From Rhizopus sp. PT2906 (Eukaryota > Mucoromycota > Mucoromycetes > Mucorales > Rhizopodaceae): 64,000 nucleotides of DNA. The stretch is taken from the NCBI GenBank assembly GCA_025529335.1, contig JAMYHX010000129.1, positions 1 to 64,000 on the forward strand. The letters run 5' to 3'. The notes under the pieces were generated by a model that worked only from the letters and a program-made list of their open reading frames with translations, had not been told where the DNA came from and searched no databases. The translations under genes were made by a program, and so were the position numbers. Position 1 is the stretch's first letter. Every line of letters starts with the position of its first letter. Shown one piece after another: positions 48,053 through 60,925 of this stretch.

Positions 48053-49837
48053 GCGCCCACGTAGGTAAATAAGTAAATAAAAATAGAGAAAAGAAAAGAG
48101 AAGAGAAGAGAGAAAGAGAGACAGAGGGGCTAGACAGTGACTTGAAATAGGGTTGAGGACTTTCTAAAAAGTGCCTTGAGACAAATTAGGAAATCGTTTT
48201 GGGACCTTTTAGGAATTTTTACGAGACGATTATTTATATAGGCCAGACTTTTTGAAATTACCAAGGGACGCGATAGGCATTGCTAGCAGTCTTTAATTAC
48301 AAACGCTTTATAATGATAATAGTAATACCGGTAAGGGTATTATTACATAAATTAAGCTAAATAATGTAGTCATCCTCTTGTAAGAAGTACTATACAAAAA
48401 TATACTTGCAACAGACAGTAAATGCTATCACTTGTTATCGTAATCAACGTGTTTCTCTAATAAATAACAAGGAAGTGAGCGTGCCTAATGTATTTTTGCT
48501 GTATATTGCAGTTCCTTCAGTCTATTTAGTAGACCATGTTTATGCAAATTTTGATTAATAAAAAGCGAGTGCGCTAGTATTGTTCATTTCTTAAAAGAGT
48601 AAGATATCAAACATAGTAGCTTATTGAATTCAAAAATAAGAAGCATTACATCATACACTATATTTGCTTGAATCAATGATAAACTTGCCTTACATTAGCG
48701 TAATTATGAAATAGAGGCGTTTTAATGCACATTCCTATTTTTTACCTTGCACCTTCCAAGTTTAGCATACTGGTCGCATCAATAAGTGGTTGCTGTCTTC
48801 AAATATGTTACATTTGAACAAGTTCGATAGTCTAATGGTTCTTATGGTTGATCCAACTTGTACTAGTGTTGGCAGCCGCTTGCTGCTAAATTTTGAAAAT
48901 TTCCTTGTTTTCAATTTCAAGGCTGTCACTCTTTTGATGCAATCGGTCTCTTCTCGGTGAAAGAGTTGGCCAAGTTCTTAATATTGAGCAATACACTGTA
49001 ATCGCAATCTAACAAGCAGACATGTTGTCTGGCGTTCAATAAGGGTCTTGATTGCAGATACACATGCTGTCATATATTAATATAGCTGTAAGTTGGCGTT
49101 TTTGTATATAGACTGTATTATAAAACTTTATGAAATACGGCACTACTTCTCGGAAGAGATGTGAATGATGAGTTTTGATAAGGAGGTCCTTTCGATGTGA
49201 TATATAGTATTGGATTCTTTTGAAAGAAGGCTGTTGCTTTTATTTTGGGTTATTAAGTTTATGAAAATAGATGTTACACTTGATCTTTGATCTTGGTGAA
49301 GCACAACAGATAGACTATGACCTAATTTTGCACTCTAGAATATTCAATCTTGGTATCTTATCAAGTAACCAAGGCGAATGCTACAGCCACTACCTCGGGA
49401 GAGCTATTCTTAGTCATGGCATGACATGACGCAACTTGGGATACTACCCAAGATCCTGGTCATTGTTATTCGAACTGCTCTACTTGCGCTAGTGTCCGAA
49501 AAACTGGTACACCCAGTGTACCTAGTGCAAATAGCACAAATCCAAAATTGGTCCAAGTGAGACTAAATACTTTGTGGCTCCGAAGAATTTAGACAACATG
49601 CTTTTAATATCGCATAAACTTAAATGACATATACAAGACGTTTACTAATTGGTCAAGACAAGTTTATATTAGTCAGTATTTTTGTTGCATTTAAAATAAA
49701 ATCGTCTTCTGGAAGTCTTAATCTTATTTCAAATCGCCGTATTCACGCATTCAAATAAATGCTATTTTTCATTAATATTGACAACAAATTCAAGTAGATT
49801 ATACAAGTTTTATGTAAACATAAAAGTTGAACAAGAT
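48053..49837. other. 1.8-kb gene-free region
   Basis: Contains purine-rich repeats (48080-48130) just upstream of the PAS kinase, plus AT-rich sequence. A stretch at 48830-48850 looks slightly like a tRNA D-arm but no tRNA fold was found. No coding sequence recognised. Confidence 0.45.
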
Positions 49838-51115
49838 TTAACTAATAATATGGGCCTTCTCAAATTCAGTCATGTATGCAATTAATGCGTCCACTTCTTC
49901 TTCTGGTAATGCGTTATAAATAGAAGCTCGAATTCCACCTTTTGAATACAAGTTAGATAAAATAACAACATGTGTATGTGAATACTTTACCAACTGAACG
50001 ATGCCCTTTCAATTGCTGCATATTTCTCTCTTCTGCTCCTTTCAAGAATTCCTTTTCTAATTCTTCATTTGGTAATTTAAACACAACATTCATACGACTG
50101 CGACAGGCTGGCTCAACAGGACTTGTGTAGAGGTGTGAGTCATCAATCACCTTGTATAACTTATCTGATTTGCGCTTATTCTGTTCAGTTATCACTTCTA
50201 ATCCTCCTTGTTCCTTGAGCCATTCTAAGGTAAGCCCAACCATATAGATAGCAAAGGTAGGAGGCGTATTGTACATTGAATCATTGTCTGCCATTGTCTT
50301 AAAATCAAGCATCAATGGACGAATGGGTCCAACTGTCAAATCGACCAAGAGATCATCACGGACAATTACAATTGTCACACCGGAAGGGCCCAGGTTCTTT
50401 TGTGCTCCTCCATATATCACACCAAACTTGGAGACATCGATAGGTCGAGATAAGAAATTACTAGAGATATCGGCCACCAAGGGTACGGAGGGATCCACTT
50501 CAGGTACAGATGGATATTCGACACCATGAACAGTTTCATTATCACAATAGTATGCATAAGCGACATTATTCTTTTTTGGGTCGCTCAGTTGCCATTCAGA
50601 GGCTTCAGGAATTGAGCCATATTTTCCCTTACTTGCCTTTACGTCAAACACACGATGGACACGTACAGGATTTCCTGTTACAGTAGGCTTCAAACGCTCA
50701 GCTTCCTGTGCTGCCTTATTTGACCATGCGCCCGACACAAGGTAATCAATCACGATTTCTTCACCCTCTTTGCCTGCCTTTCGAAGTGCTTCCTGCTTGG
50801 CTGCGATCAAGTTGTAAAAGATGCAGGCAAACTCGGTTGTGGCTCCACCTTGCATAAACAGAATCTTGTAGTTGTCAGGAATATTCATAATTTCTTTCAA
50901 GTCGGCTTTGGTTTTGGCTAAAATGGCGCCAAATGGTTTGGAACGATGAGAGAGCTCCATGACAGACATGCCAGTACCGTTGACATTTAAAAACTCTCTT
51001 TGTGCCTTTTCCAAGACTTCACGAGGACTATTTGACGTGTGAGATTCAATTTTATAAAAGTCCAGACTTACATCTTTGCTGGGCCAGCGCCAAAATTAAG
51101 TACGCGTGGAGACAT
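49838..51115 (-). CDS. SER1: phosphoserine aminotransferase
   Basis: A PLP-dependent enzyme converting 3-phosphohydroxypyruvate and glutamate to 3-phosphoserine in serine synthesis. Three exons on the minus strand: 51115 to about 51073 (MSPRVLNFGAGPAK), the main exon 51033-49990, and the last exon ending at 49838 with GGIRASIYNALPEEEVDALI. Motifs: MSVMELSHRSKPFGAI, FMQGGATTEFA, DISSNFLSRPIDVSKFG and the PLP lysine in YGGAQKNLGPSGVT. Length about 390 residues fits the family. It diverges from the PPR-like gene with 207 bases between start codons. Confidence 0.93.
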
Positions 51116-51322
51116 GATTGTATATGGAAGAAAAGTAAAAGAGTAAAAATAAACATGGCTTTTATATAATTATCAAATCCATCTCTTTATGACTCAAGCA
51201 GATCTGACGTCCAATTACGGAAGTTGCGTGTATTTCAATCTCCGTTTATGGACACCCCACTTTTATTGTATTTTTTTTTGGTTGAAGGAATAGACTGCAT
51301 TTTACTATTTTATCTCTACGTC

Positions 51323-52492
51323 ATGTCTAATTCAACACTTTTCAGTCAGTCCATTTTACGCCGTGCAACTTGTTTTAGAAGCACTTGCTTAAGACCCACC
51401 AAAGCATGTTTTAGTAGTAGAGCCAACAGTTGGTTCACTCGATTCCTTACACCCAAAGAAGAAAAAGATCTCTATCTAGGCATCACAAGTTCATTTCGTG
51501 AAAAGCTCAACGAACAAGGCACCAAAAGCACACAAACCTACAGCCACATCATCGAACATGCTATCTTTTCTCGACCTGCGACTGCATCACCGTCACGACT
51601 AGAAGAATTCAAGCAAGCAATTGATTCAGCAGGCAAGAATATAGAACGGTTACAGCAAATTGAAAATGAAATGTATACAGAACAGGTTAAGACGACGTCC
51701 ATGTACAATCGACTGATAAGAGCTTATATCGCCAGCGACGCTTTACCACTTGCTGAAAAAGTCATTCATAAATTTGATTCCCGTGGTATCTTTGCCACCA
51801 CACGCACATTTACTTATATGATTCAGGCCTATATGAAACAAGGCAACCTGGACAAGGCCAAAGATCTCGTCGAACAGATGAAAAGCTTGAGTCTGCTCAA
51901 ATTACGGTATGGGTTTGACTGTAGCGTGTTACTCAACTTTTATATCGCCTCTGGGGACTCACACGCACTGGAATTTTTATGGCGTGACATCATGCTCCAC
52001 GCAGACACTATCAAGCCAGGCGTGGGGCTCTACACACAGTATTTAGAATATTTGATTTCGGATAAATGTCACCATGCGTCACTTCAAGAGTTTGTGAAAG
52101 AGTACTTGAGTAGGAACGACCAGGCATCATTGAATGCTCAACAATATACCGTCTGGATAGGAGCTGTACAGAAAATGTTGTCCTCTTTGCGCGATTTGAC
52201 AGTGACAGAACACCTATTGCTACATCTGATCAAACATGCACCAGCAAAGGCAAATATGGATTCCACAAGAGATATCATGCAAAAGATGCTTGTACACTAC
52301 ATTGATGGCGGTCAAGACCTAAAAGCATTGGCACTCTACTACCGTGCACAAAAGATAGGTGCACCAGATGAGATTTTTGAATCACGTACGTTGCAACGTA
52401 TAGAACAAGTACTCAACAAGGTTGAGCATAATGCAAGTCATCAAGATCATCATATGCTGCTGGCTGAACTCGCGCAGCAAAATCACTTTTAA
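51323..52492 (+). CDS. mitochondrial pentatricopeptide-repeat-like protein
   Basis: A single-exon gene of 389 residues. The N-terminus (SILRRATCFRSTCLRPTKAC) is Arg- and Ser-rich without acidic residues, a mitochondrial targeting signal. Helical repeats follow: TTSMYNRLIRAYIASDALPL, then RTFTYMIQAYMKQGNLDKAK, the second a canonical PPR unit, with weaker repeats to about residue 330. PPR proteins bind organellar RNA, so a role in mitochondrial RNA processing or translation is likely but no specific orthologue can be named. I prefer ATG 51323; the frame is open upstream but only from a TTG. Its stop overlaps the stop of the convergent hydrolase gene. Confidence 0.8.
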   Translation: MSNSTLFSQSILRRATCFRSTCLRPTKACFSSRANSWFTRFLTPKEEKDLYLGITSSFREKLNEQGTKSTQTYSHIIEHAIFSRPATASPSRLEEFKQAIDSAGKNIERLQQIENEMYTEQVKTTSMYNRLIRAYIASDALPLAEKVIHKFDSRGIFATTRTFTYMIQAYMKQGNLDKAKDLVEQMKSLSLLKLRYGFDCSVLLNFYIASGDSHALEFLWRDIMLHADTIKPGVGLYTQYLEYLISDKCHHASLQEFVKEYLSRNDQASLNAQQYTVWIGAVQKMLSSLRDLTVTEHLLLHLIKHAPAKANMDSTRDIMQKMLVHYIDGGQDLKALALYYRAQKIGAPDEIFESRTLQRIEQVLNKVEHNASHQDHHMLLAELAQQNHF

Positions 52493-53670
52493 AGCTTGGA
52501 TGATTTATTAAAATGCTCAACTAATAAACGATTATATCTTTCGGGCTGTTCTTCCGGAATGCCATGACCACTGCCTTCAAACAGTTCAAAGCGAACAGGA
52601 TCGAGTATCTTTTTCATGTGGTATGAGTAAGCGGGTCGTACAAGGTTATCAAATGTGCCTGTGATGATCATCACGGGCAAGCCTCCGTGTTTAATATTGA
52701 CCAATCGGCTGTCCGAGACCGAATGACGGAGACAGGCGGCAAGTTGGGCCAAGTAGCCATGTAACGGTTGACGACGTGTCGCCCGCATGCGCCGAATGAG
52801 CAAAGATGATGCCAATTCTCGGTTTGTGGCGTACTTGGTTGAGTTTTCTGGCTTTTGCTCTAACCATTCGGGTGGATAGACAAGGTCAATGGCCGCATTT
52901 AGCTGGTCCTTTGGATCACGATAAATAAATGCGATTCTTGATAAGGCAGAGACGGCAGCCCACTAAAGAATGTTGAGTCTCGAATGTTTCTAACGTATTT
53001 AAACTTACTGTGGGTATATTTCTTCTTGCTGTTGTGCTTGTTAACGTAAGCGATATAAACCGAAAGGGGTCCGCATCAACCATTTCAAGAGATATCATAC
53101 CGCCCATGGAGATGCCCACGAGGTGAACACGGTCATGCCAGCCAACATGGTCAAGCAATTCCAATGCGTCCTGTGCCATTTGAGATGTACTAGTATACTG
53201 GGTTAGGGTGCTCTTATTTCCTTTTTCAGGCAATTTCTTCTTACGAGTAAAGTCCAATGGGGGCATCTGGGAAAATAATATGAATATTTTCACGCTTATC
53301 AGTTTTTTTATATTTATTCGACTTACCAGAATGTCCTACGCCTCGATTATCAAAAACAAGCACACTGTATTGTCCTGTTTCTGCTAGGTATTTTGTCTAG
53401 TAAAGATGTTGCATAAATATCAGTTGTATCTCCGTATTGGGTAATGTACCTGATAATCCCAAGCACCACAAGCTAAGGCAAGTCCTGTAAATTAAATATA
53501 TGAGAAAAAGTAGGAGTAAAGGTAATCAGTCTTTTACCCATCACCAACATAACGAGCTGAGGTCCATTGCCATGTATCTCATAATATATCTTGACAGGCT
53601 TCGATTCTCGGCTTTGTCCTACTTCTGCGTGTCCTTTCTGAGTCAGCGTGGCTGGGTTCTTAAATGTCAT
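52489..53670 (-). CDS. alpha/beta hydrolase
   Basis: A serine hydrolase of the alpha/beta fold; substrate unknown. About six exons on the minus strand from ATG 53670 (MTFKNPATLTQK). In order: KIYYEIHGNGPQLVMLVMG (first strand), a small exon LALACGAWDYQ, YSVLVFDNRGVGHSG (oxyanion region), the nucleophile in HLVGISMGGMISLEMV, the acid in MIITGTFDNLVRPAYSYH and the base in FEGSGHGIPEEQPERY. The stop is at 52489-52491, sharing the sequence TTAA with the stop of the PPR-like gene. Head-to-head with acetoacetyl-CoA synthetase, 201 bases between starts. There is no clear signal peptide. Confidence 0.85.
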
Positions 53671-53871
53671 CTTTTATGCTCAGAACATGAAAAAAAGGCC
53701 AAAAAAAGCTTGAGCGCATAGACTGGAGTTTTTATGGTATTGTGACTGCTTTTGATGTCTGTAAACACCTGTTGGCCGTGAGGGCCATCATGAATTATCC
53801 CACGCTCTAAAGCACATAAAAATGCGTCCTTTTCTTTCTTTTTTTTTAATTCTTTTTTTTTTTAACAAACC

Positions 53872-56335
53872 ATGTCAATTGTATCTGAACACTCCTTATC
53901 AACCGAGCCCAAATGTCTCTGGAAACCCTCTTGTCCTGAGCAGACTGAGATGGAAAAGTTTCGCTCTCTTATGCAAAAAAAATACACGAGTGCTAAACTA
54001 GGTAAACCAAATCAAAAACCCCATACTGGATCATCCTTCTCACGTTTTATCATTTGCCAGGTAATTATCAAGAGCTTTGGAGCTGGTCGGTTCAGAACCC
54101 AGAAGACTTTTGGAGCGAAGTGTGGGATTATACCAAGATTGTCCATACTACTAAGGGTGATCAAGTCTTGGATAACTCTGTTCCTATGGATAACATCCCA
54201 GAATGGTTTAAAGGTGCTCGATTAAACTTTGCAGAGAACTTGTTATGGTGTAAGAGTAAAGATAAGACGGCCATTATTGCCACAGGTAAAATAATATCTT
54301 CCCCCCGGTTGTTGTTCTATGCCTAATGCGTTGACATAGGTGAAGGCCACGAGAAGCGATTTATTAGCTATGCAGAGCTAAATGATAGTGTACTTCGATT
54401 TGCTTCTGCCTTGAAGAACTTGGGTATCAAGAAGGGCGACCGTGTGGCTGCTTATATTCCAAACTGTCCTGAAGCTATTATTGCCATGTTGGCTGCTACA
54501 AGTATGGGTGCTATTTGGAGGTAAGCACCAAGCATACACAAAAAGAACAAGCGAGACTTATCACACTGATATATAGCTCTACTTCCCCTGATTTCGGTAC
54601 CACAGTAAGTGTCTGATATTTTCTCGTGAGAAAATCAAATTAAAGTTCAGCAATAGGGTGTCCTTGATAGATTTTCACAAATCCAGCCCAAGGTGCTGAT
54701 CTCTGTGAACAAGGTCATTTATAATGGAAAGACATTAGACCATCTATCTAAACTCAAGACAGTTGTTGAAGGTAAACTTGCTCTCGAGACAAAACACATC
54801 AACTGACACACTTTATAGGTCTTCCTGGTCTTCAAAAGGTCGTCGTTATTCCCTTTGTCGGCCAAGTGACTCAAGAAGAACTGAAAGATATCCCTCAAAG
54901 TATCTCATGGGATGATTTTAATAACTCTGTTCCCCAAGATACCTTGCCTACATGTATTCAATTCGAACAGTTGCCCTTTAATCATCCTGCCTTTATTCTC
55001 TTCAGTTCGGGCACAACAGGATTGCCCAAGTGTATCGTTCATTCTGGAGCTGGTTTGTTGCTCCAAATCAAGAAAGAACACGTCATTCACGGTAACATGG
55101 GGCCTGATGATATCTTCTTTTATTACACGACCACTGGCTGGATGATGTGGAACTGGTTAGTCGCCGGCCTCAGCGTAGGATCCACCATTGTCCTTTGGGA
55201 TGGAAGTCCTTTCAAGCCTGCACCCATCTCTTTATGGGAATTGGTAGATGAATTAAAGTAAGTTATAAAAAGGGTACTTGCAAACAAAATATTTAATATT
55301 AATCACTATTTATTAATAGGATCACTTACTTTGGTACATCCGCCAAATACATCCAATCCTTGCAAGAAGCAAACGTGCATCCAAGTAGGTTTACTTTTAT
55401 AGACACAAAGATATCGTTTAACCCTATTTTTAAATCAGAGGAACAATGTAAGCTCGATAGCCTGAAAGCCATCTACTCCACCGGTTCTCCACTCAAGCCC
55501 GAAAGCTTTGATTTTGTATATGAGCATATCAAGAGCGACATCATGCTCGGCAGTATCACAGGTGGTACTGACATCTGTTCACTCTTTGCAGGACAAAACG
55601 CAGCATTGCCCGTCTACCGAGGCGAGATCCAATGTGTCTGTCTTGGCATGAACATACAAGCATGGGCTGATCAAGATAAGCCTGTGTTTGCTCAAGCTGG
55701 TGATCTAGTCTGCGTGACACCGTTCCCATGTATGCCTGTCGAAATGTACGGTGATGGTCCTGAAAGAGCCAAATACAAGAGTGCCTACTTTAGCGTTTAT
55801 CCTCATGTGTGGTACCATGGTGATTTTGTCTGGATTAACCCCAAGACAGGCGGTGTAGTCATGCTCGGTCGATCGGATGGCACCTTGAACCCCAGTGGTG
55901 TTCGCTTTGGTAGTGCAGAGATCTACAATGTCGTCGATCGATTCAGAGACGATGGTGTTGAGGATTCACTTTGTGTGGGTCAAAAGATCAAAAATGAAGA
56001 TGATGAACGTGTGGTGCTGTTCCTCAAGATGAAGGCAGGACACAAATTTAATGAAGATTTGGTCAAGAAGATCAAGGTGACTATTCGTAGTGAACTAAGT
56101 CCAAGACACGTACCTGCCTTTGTTCTTCCTATTACTGATATCCCTGTAAGTGTCATTGTACTTTTTATATTATTCTGAAACTAACCGACAATGTTTATAG
56201 TACACGATTAACGGAAAGAAGGTTGAAGTGGCTGTTAAAAAGATACTTTCTGGCCAAAAGGTCATGGCTACTGGCACATTAAGCAACCCTGAAAGCCTTG
56301 AATATTATTACAATATTCCTGAATTAGTACAGTAG
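53872..56335 (+). CDS. acetoacetyl-CoA synthetase
   Basis: It activates acetoacetate to acetoacetyl-CoA with ATP and CoA (ANL superfamily), feeding ketone bodies into sterol and lipid synthesis. About eight exons: 53872-54001, 54061-54284, then small exons to 54775, 54820-55259, 55320-56143 and 56201-56335. Motifs: WFKGARLNFAENLLW, FILFSSGTTGLPKCIVHSGA (phosphate-binding loop), YYTTTGWMMWNWLVAGLS, ITYFGTSAKYIQSL, GSITGGTDICSLFAG, WYHGDFVWI, GRSDGTLNPSGVRFGSAEIY and the catalytic Lys in YTINGKKVEVAVKK. Length about 660-670 residues is typical. The GVRFGSAEIY wording separates it from acetyl-CoA synthetase. Confidence 0.92.
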
Positions 56336-56478
56336 TCTCGTCATTTATATAAATAGTTGTCCTTATGTGTGTGTGTGTATAAAACAATAAAAAATCATAT
56401 AGAATAATTCTAAAGGATGTATCATGGGTCTGTATTTTAATATCAGCGTACACGACGTGCGTTTATTTACAAATAAAA

Positions 56479-56727
56479 TTAAGCAAGTAGTAATCCTCCC
56501 TTGTATTTAGCGTAACCCAAGACCAAAAAAGCACCAACAATAACACCTTGATAGAAACCAATGGCTGAGGGAGAAGTCAAGTAGCTTTGAGCTTCTTGAA
56601 CCTTGGGTTGTGTTCGTCTCTTGAGATCTTCATATTCAGCACGAAGTCTTTCTAATTCTTCTTTAGTGTTGTGTGCAGTCTTGTCAACAGCTTCCTTGGC
56701 TCTTTGTTCGTTTTCTCTAGCAGACAT
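56479..56727 (-). CDS. small tail-anchored coiled-coil protein
   Basis: An 82-residue intact frame. Residues 1-50 form a charged coiled coil (NTKEELERLRAEYEDLKRRT), and residues about 58-78 a hydrophobic segment (IGFYQGVIVGAFLVLGYAKY) near the C-terminus, followed by GGLLLA. The layout is that of a tail-anchored protein, possibly in the mitochondrial outer membrane. I do not recognise an orthologue. It converges on acetoacetyl-CoA synthetase, 143 bases apart. A compact promoter lies upstream with purine-rich sequence. Confidence 0.7.
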   Translation of the reverse strand: MSARENEQRAKEAVDKTAHNTKEELERLRAEYEDLKRRTQPKVQEAQSYLTSPSAIGFYQGVIVGAFLVLGYAKYKGGLLLA

Positions 56728-57546
56728 GATGATGTAATATAAGACAAAGAGAAAAGAAAAAGAAAAATAGCGCTTCTTTTATAGACTTTTTAGAAAAGAT
56801 AAATACATAATTGTACGCTCGTGAATCTGCATAATCATGATGTCAAAGGATATGATATCATTGCTCATTGTGTTACCATAGAGACCGTGGCGCTAGTTTT
56901 TTTCTATCATCAAGTGTTTCTAATTCTTTTTGGAAAAAAAGGTATTCTTCTTCTATATTAAGATGGCCATTTGCATTCGTGAAAAGACTGCGATTTTGAG
57001 TTCAAATTTCTTTTTTGGGCATTGTACATTGCACACTTGAATATGTCAATTGTGGGCGTATGGCATTTTCTACAATTGCTATTGTCTCAAATCCGACATC
57101 GAATGTTATTGTAGGGTTTCTAGCCGCATTTTATTCTCAAAACAATAAAAAAAAATTCTCGCACTCTATACTCTTTTCATCTTTCTAAGCCGTGCACTGT
57201 GGTACACAAACGTCAAACCATGATCTTACAGAAGCACACATCATTGAGCTCATCGAGTGTCACACTGCAATAGGGACTCAAAACATATGCACTTAATACA
57301 GCTTGATAGTAATTTACCAACACATCCCAGGATATTCAACAGTTTCAAGAACATGTCGCCGGTTGGTCCCAATGCTTTGACTAAGCACTTCTCGACCTCA
57401 TTGGAATACACCTCTTCCAGCAGAGCATCAGAAAAAACATTTTCTTGCAGATCACTATACTGCTCCGGGACCAAGGACAACACTAGGTACCAATAAAGAG
57501 GTTATATAGAGCTTCATCCCACTTATGACTCTCTTATAACTTTGAG
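56728..57546. other. spacer, no supported gene
   Basis: Open frames near 57250-57496 exist on both strands but neither resembles a family; they may be decayed upstream exons of the fragment that follows. Confidence 0.4.
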
Positions 57547-58164
57547 TTGTCTCTATCAATACGTCAGTGGCTTAATGTGGAGTACACGGAGCAATGGTAC
57601 CAGTCGCGGGTTTGGCTCCCTCTCGAGCTTCTTTTTGAAACAATTGATGGCGCCAAAAGTCTTCGTGGTGAATCAACATCCATTGCTAGCAGTGAAAGAA
57701 AAAACCTGAAAAGAGCGGTGCTATCTACCAGCAAAATGCAAGCCAAGAAGATGGGTACCAGAGTAGATATGCTGGTAACAGCGAACGATCTGGAGTATCT
57801 TTATGAAGAAGACAAAGCAAGCGACGATGATACCAAAATGATTGAAGAATGGCACTTCAAGATTGGCAAAGAAATGAAGGATATCCTTTGGGCCTTGTTC
57901 AGGCGGTGCAACTTTGATCAAATGAAGATGAAGCTCAAAGTTTTCTTTGACGTATGTGACTTCAAGCTATATGTATTAAATCAAAGCTTTCTCTATTCCC
58001 GTGTAATTTTTATGCCCTTTTATGTCATTGTAACAATTGTTCGACTTTTTTTCACATTAATATTGGTATGCAGATCTGTTATCATATACCAAATAAGTCA
58101 TATACCTGGCTTCTCTTTGATGGTTAGTAAAGAAAAAATCTTTGTATTTATCTTCATGTATTAA
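57547..58164 (+). pseudogene. fragment of the expanded hypothetical family
   Basis: After a CAG acceptor near 57566 the frame reads WYQSRVWLPLELLFETIDGA, KSLRGESTSIASSERKNLKR, GTRVDMLVTANDLEYLYEED and GKEMKDILWALFRRCNFD, then hits a GTATGT donor at 57953 beyond which the frame is low-quality. The text is like the fragments at 1981-3222 and 42648-42890 in style (short exons, a polar core, MKD[MI]L segment). No start codon and no complete 3' end are visible. Function unknown. Confidence 0.4.
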
Positions 58165-59411
58165 ACATTGTGCAAGCATGTAAACTGGAGATTTTAGTAG
58201 CGTAGTTTGGCTTACTTTTAAGTCGTAAATGGATCAATTAAATTCATGCACAATGCAATTTGAACTCGTGTAAGTTGGTATATATGATATATATCATAAA
58301 AATTGCTTGCTTCTTTTTTTTACACCATTGTAGTGTTTCTTCGTCGTTCGTTCTCATAGCCCAGAAGAGTGCGTTCAAGGATTTCAGATTATTTTGTAGC
58401 ATGCATCACCCTTTGATCGATAAGACTGGCAGATGATCATCCGTTGTACATAATGATGTTGATTGGCTAGCTACTGTGAAAAAGCTGCAGAATAGTATTG
58501 TAATATTTACTTGACTGATAATAAAGTAAACAGAATAGAGATGAATTGGTGATTCTCTGATTATCTCTCCATTAAAAAGAAAACGAAGAAGATGAATCCA
58601 CTAAGACATGTAGTTTCCTTATATATAATGATATTCAGGAACAGAAGCGGATCATACTAAAGAAGAGCTCATCTCAGTAAAGTGTTATTTATATATATAA
58701 AGGCTATCTAACAGGCGAAGCATTTATCTCTATCTCTAGTAATCATAAGGTGCTCTTTCTTAAAAAGTTCCTTTGTATAGTAAATATAATCAGAAATCTT
58801 AATAAGTATTCTATTTTCAATTTCCGATGGAGAAGCAGCATTTTATTTGAGCCACAGGCTGTCACAATTACACTGGGTGGCCCAGCCAAAAGTTCATCAA
58901 AATGCACTTCAATGTAAATTATGAAATGTTGTAATTTGGTGACCACATAAATGAATTCGCGTAACAATTGTCTTATTTAAAGAACATGACACTGAAACAG
59001 CTTAATACACACATACAAAAAATGCAAGTTTGTTTCTTTGTGATTGTGATTAATTCTATAGAAAGGGGCCCTTTTTATGCACAAACGGATCATGGTTACT
59101 TCTATTTAAAGAGAATTGTTGTCAACGGCTTTGTTATAGAAACTCAAAAAATGTAGGGAGGAGAGTTTACATAAGGAAATAGTTATCAGCTGAGCACTTT
59201 TGAAATAACAAGCGTGTCTGAGCTCATCTGACGATGTATTTCCTCAGCATACTGAAGAAGACTCCAGGAATCGCACAGTTACGTTGTATTATAATGTATG
59301 CATAAGATTCATTAAATAAAAATAGTCATAGAATCAACACACGTGTAGAGAGATAAAAAGTGAGCTTTTTACTATTGCTACTGTATGCAAAATATGATGG
59401 AGGGCTGTAGA
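58165..59411. other. gene-free spacer
   Basis: AT-rich with (TA)n stretches, for example 58280-58300 and 58690-58702. Nothing coding was recognised. Confidence 0.45.
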
Positions 59412-60071
59412 TTAATCCATATCATAGTCAAGTTTATTAATCCCAAATACTCTAACTCGGTGCATCATTGGTAGTTTGGCGACCAAGACGACTAATAATG
59501 CTGTAAAGTTGATTCCAAAGAGAAAAAAGTCATAATGTGTATAATGCGTGCTTAGAAGAAATCTATCGACTGCATGAGTGACTACCTCTCTTTTTTTAAA
59601 GGTTATAACTTACAAGACGATTGGAACTGCCGTCAAGAATTTGCGAGTTGCTGTGAATTGAACTCCACCATCAATTTGCTCCCACAGTGTTAAGCCATCA
59701 TATGCTCCTTGATTATTTTCGAATGGGATACCTTGAACCCAATGAAACATGATATAGTGTCCCTACGTAAATGGTTATTTTACTGTCTCTTCACTACAAC
59801 AATACACATACGCAGTTGAAGGCAAGATTTGTTAATGTCCAGCTTGCTTCCGGTGTTATAAAAGGTATAAGTGTGAATAAAGCTTTCAAGACGACAATGA
59901 CAAAGATGGTAGTGAACCAAGCACCTATGATTTACGTAATCTATCAACTGAACTCATATATTTTATATATGTATTCTAACCTTTATAATTGACCCAAGAT
60001 GAGTTAAAATTTGGCATTGAACTTTGATCAAGAACTGCGGTATATGATTTCTTTTCGTTTAATGAAGACAT
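59412..60071 (-). CDS. ORM1: ORM/ORMDL sphingolipid regulator
   Basis: ORM proteins are ER membrane inhibitors of serine palmitoyltransferase that adjust sphingolipid synthesis. Four small exons on the minus strand fit precisely: 60071-59981, 59924-59812, 59762-59614 and 59562-59412, giving 167 residues. The joined protein reads MPNFNSSWVNYKGAWF across the first junction, has a hydrophobic helix (TTIFVIVVLKALFTLIPF), then YIMFHWVQGIPFENNQGAYD and LTLWEQIDGGVQFTATRKFL, and closing helices (YDFFLFGINFTALLVVLVAK). These are highly conserved ORMDL blocks. The N-terminus is short, with Ser residues (MSSLNEKKSYT) where yeast Orm proteins are phosphorylated. Because exons are short it is easily missed by simple frame scanning. 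Confidence 0.93.
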
Positions 60072-60925
60072 GTTGCTGCTATTTGTTAAAGGAAAGAATA
60101 TAAAAATAAAAAAAGAAAAGAAAAGAAAAAAGAGCTGGTTTGTTTAAAATGGAAAGTGGGGTGGTGATTGCTGTCTTATTGGTCTCTCTTTGTCTCTTGT
60201 TTAAATGGCGCAGTTTCAAAAGACTCGCTCTGTTCCACCGGAGAGAGAGAGACGAGGTTTATATATCTTTTCTCTTGCTCTCTCTCAGTTTGCCGATGAC
60301 AAGCGTACCATGTATATATTAATAACTAAATTGATGATATATTTTAGTGATGGCCAAGTAGGAAATACACATCCCACGACACAACCTTAAAACATTCATA
60401 TATCCATATATACGCACATGTATATATTTATATATACAAAGAAAGAATAATAACGAAGGATCAAAAAAGGAGAAAAAGGTACACGCTCCATGAGTTTCTA
60501 CGCGCAATGCATAATTGTAGTTCTTTTTGATACATGACAGAATTATTAAGGTTTATAGGCAAAGTCGGCTAAATTGACCGAATGATTCCATTTCGTCTAT
60601 CAATTAATCAAGACGGAACGGCCATCATTGCAGAAAGATGTCTGTGATTCATTGTTCGGCAACACGTCTTGGCGGTACTCAATGTCATTTTTGTTACACA
60701 TATCGCTCTACGTGGGCGCGTGTGCACGCGTAGTGCTCTTGATCACAAAAGAGCCAATTAGCACTCTTTTAAAAAAAACTCCTCTACTTGTAGCTCCTCT
60801 TTTTTTTTCGTGTAAATATTAAAATTTGATTGGATTAAACAAAGCGGTGACGTTTTCACTTTAATTTTTCGTCTTTTATATTTTTTCTCGCTCTCTCTCT
60901 CTTTTTTAAGTCAATACCAAAAAAA
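60072..60925. other. intergenic region between ORM and CDC5
   Basis: Divergent promoter space. Purine-rich tracts lie near ORM (60095-60130), a GA run at 60241-60252, and pyrimidine-rich sequence (CTCTCTCTCTCT) just before the CDC5 start. No gene was recognised. Confidence 0.45.

Noticed and set aside
48820..48890. tRNA-like D-arm sequence
   Set aside because: No acceptor stem or T-loop box could be found at the right spacing.
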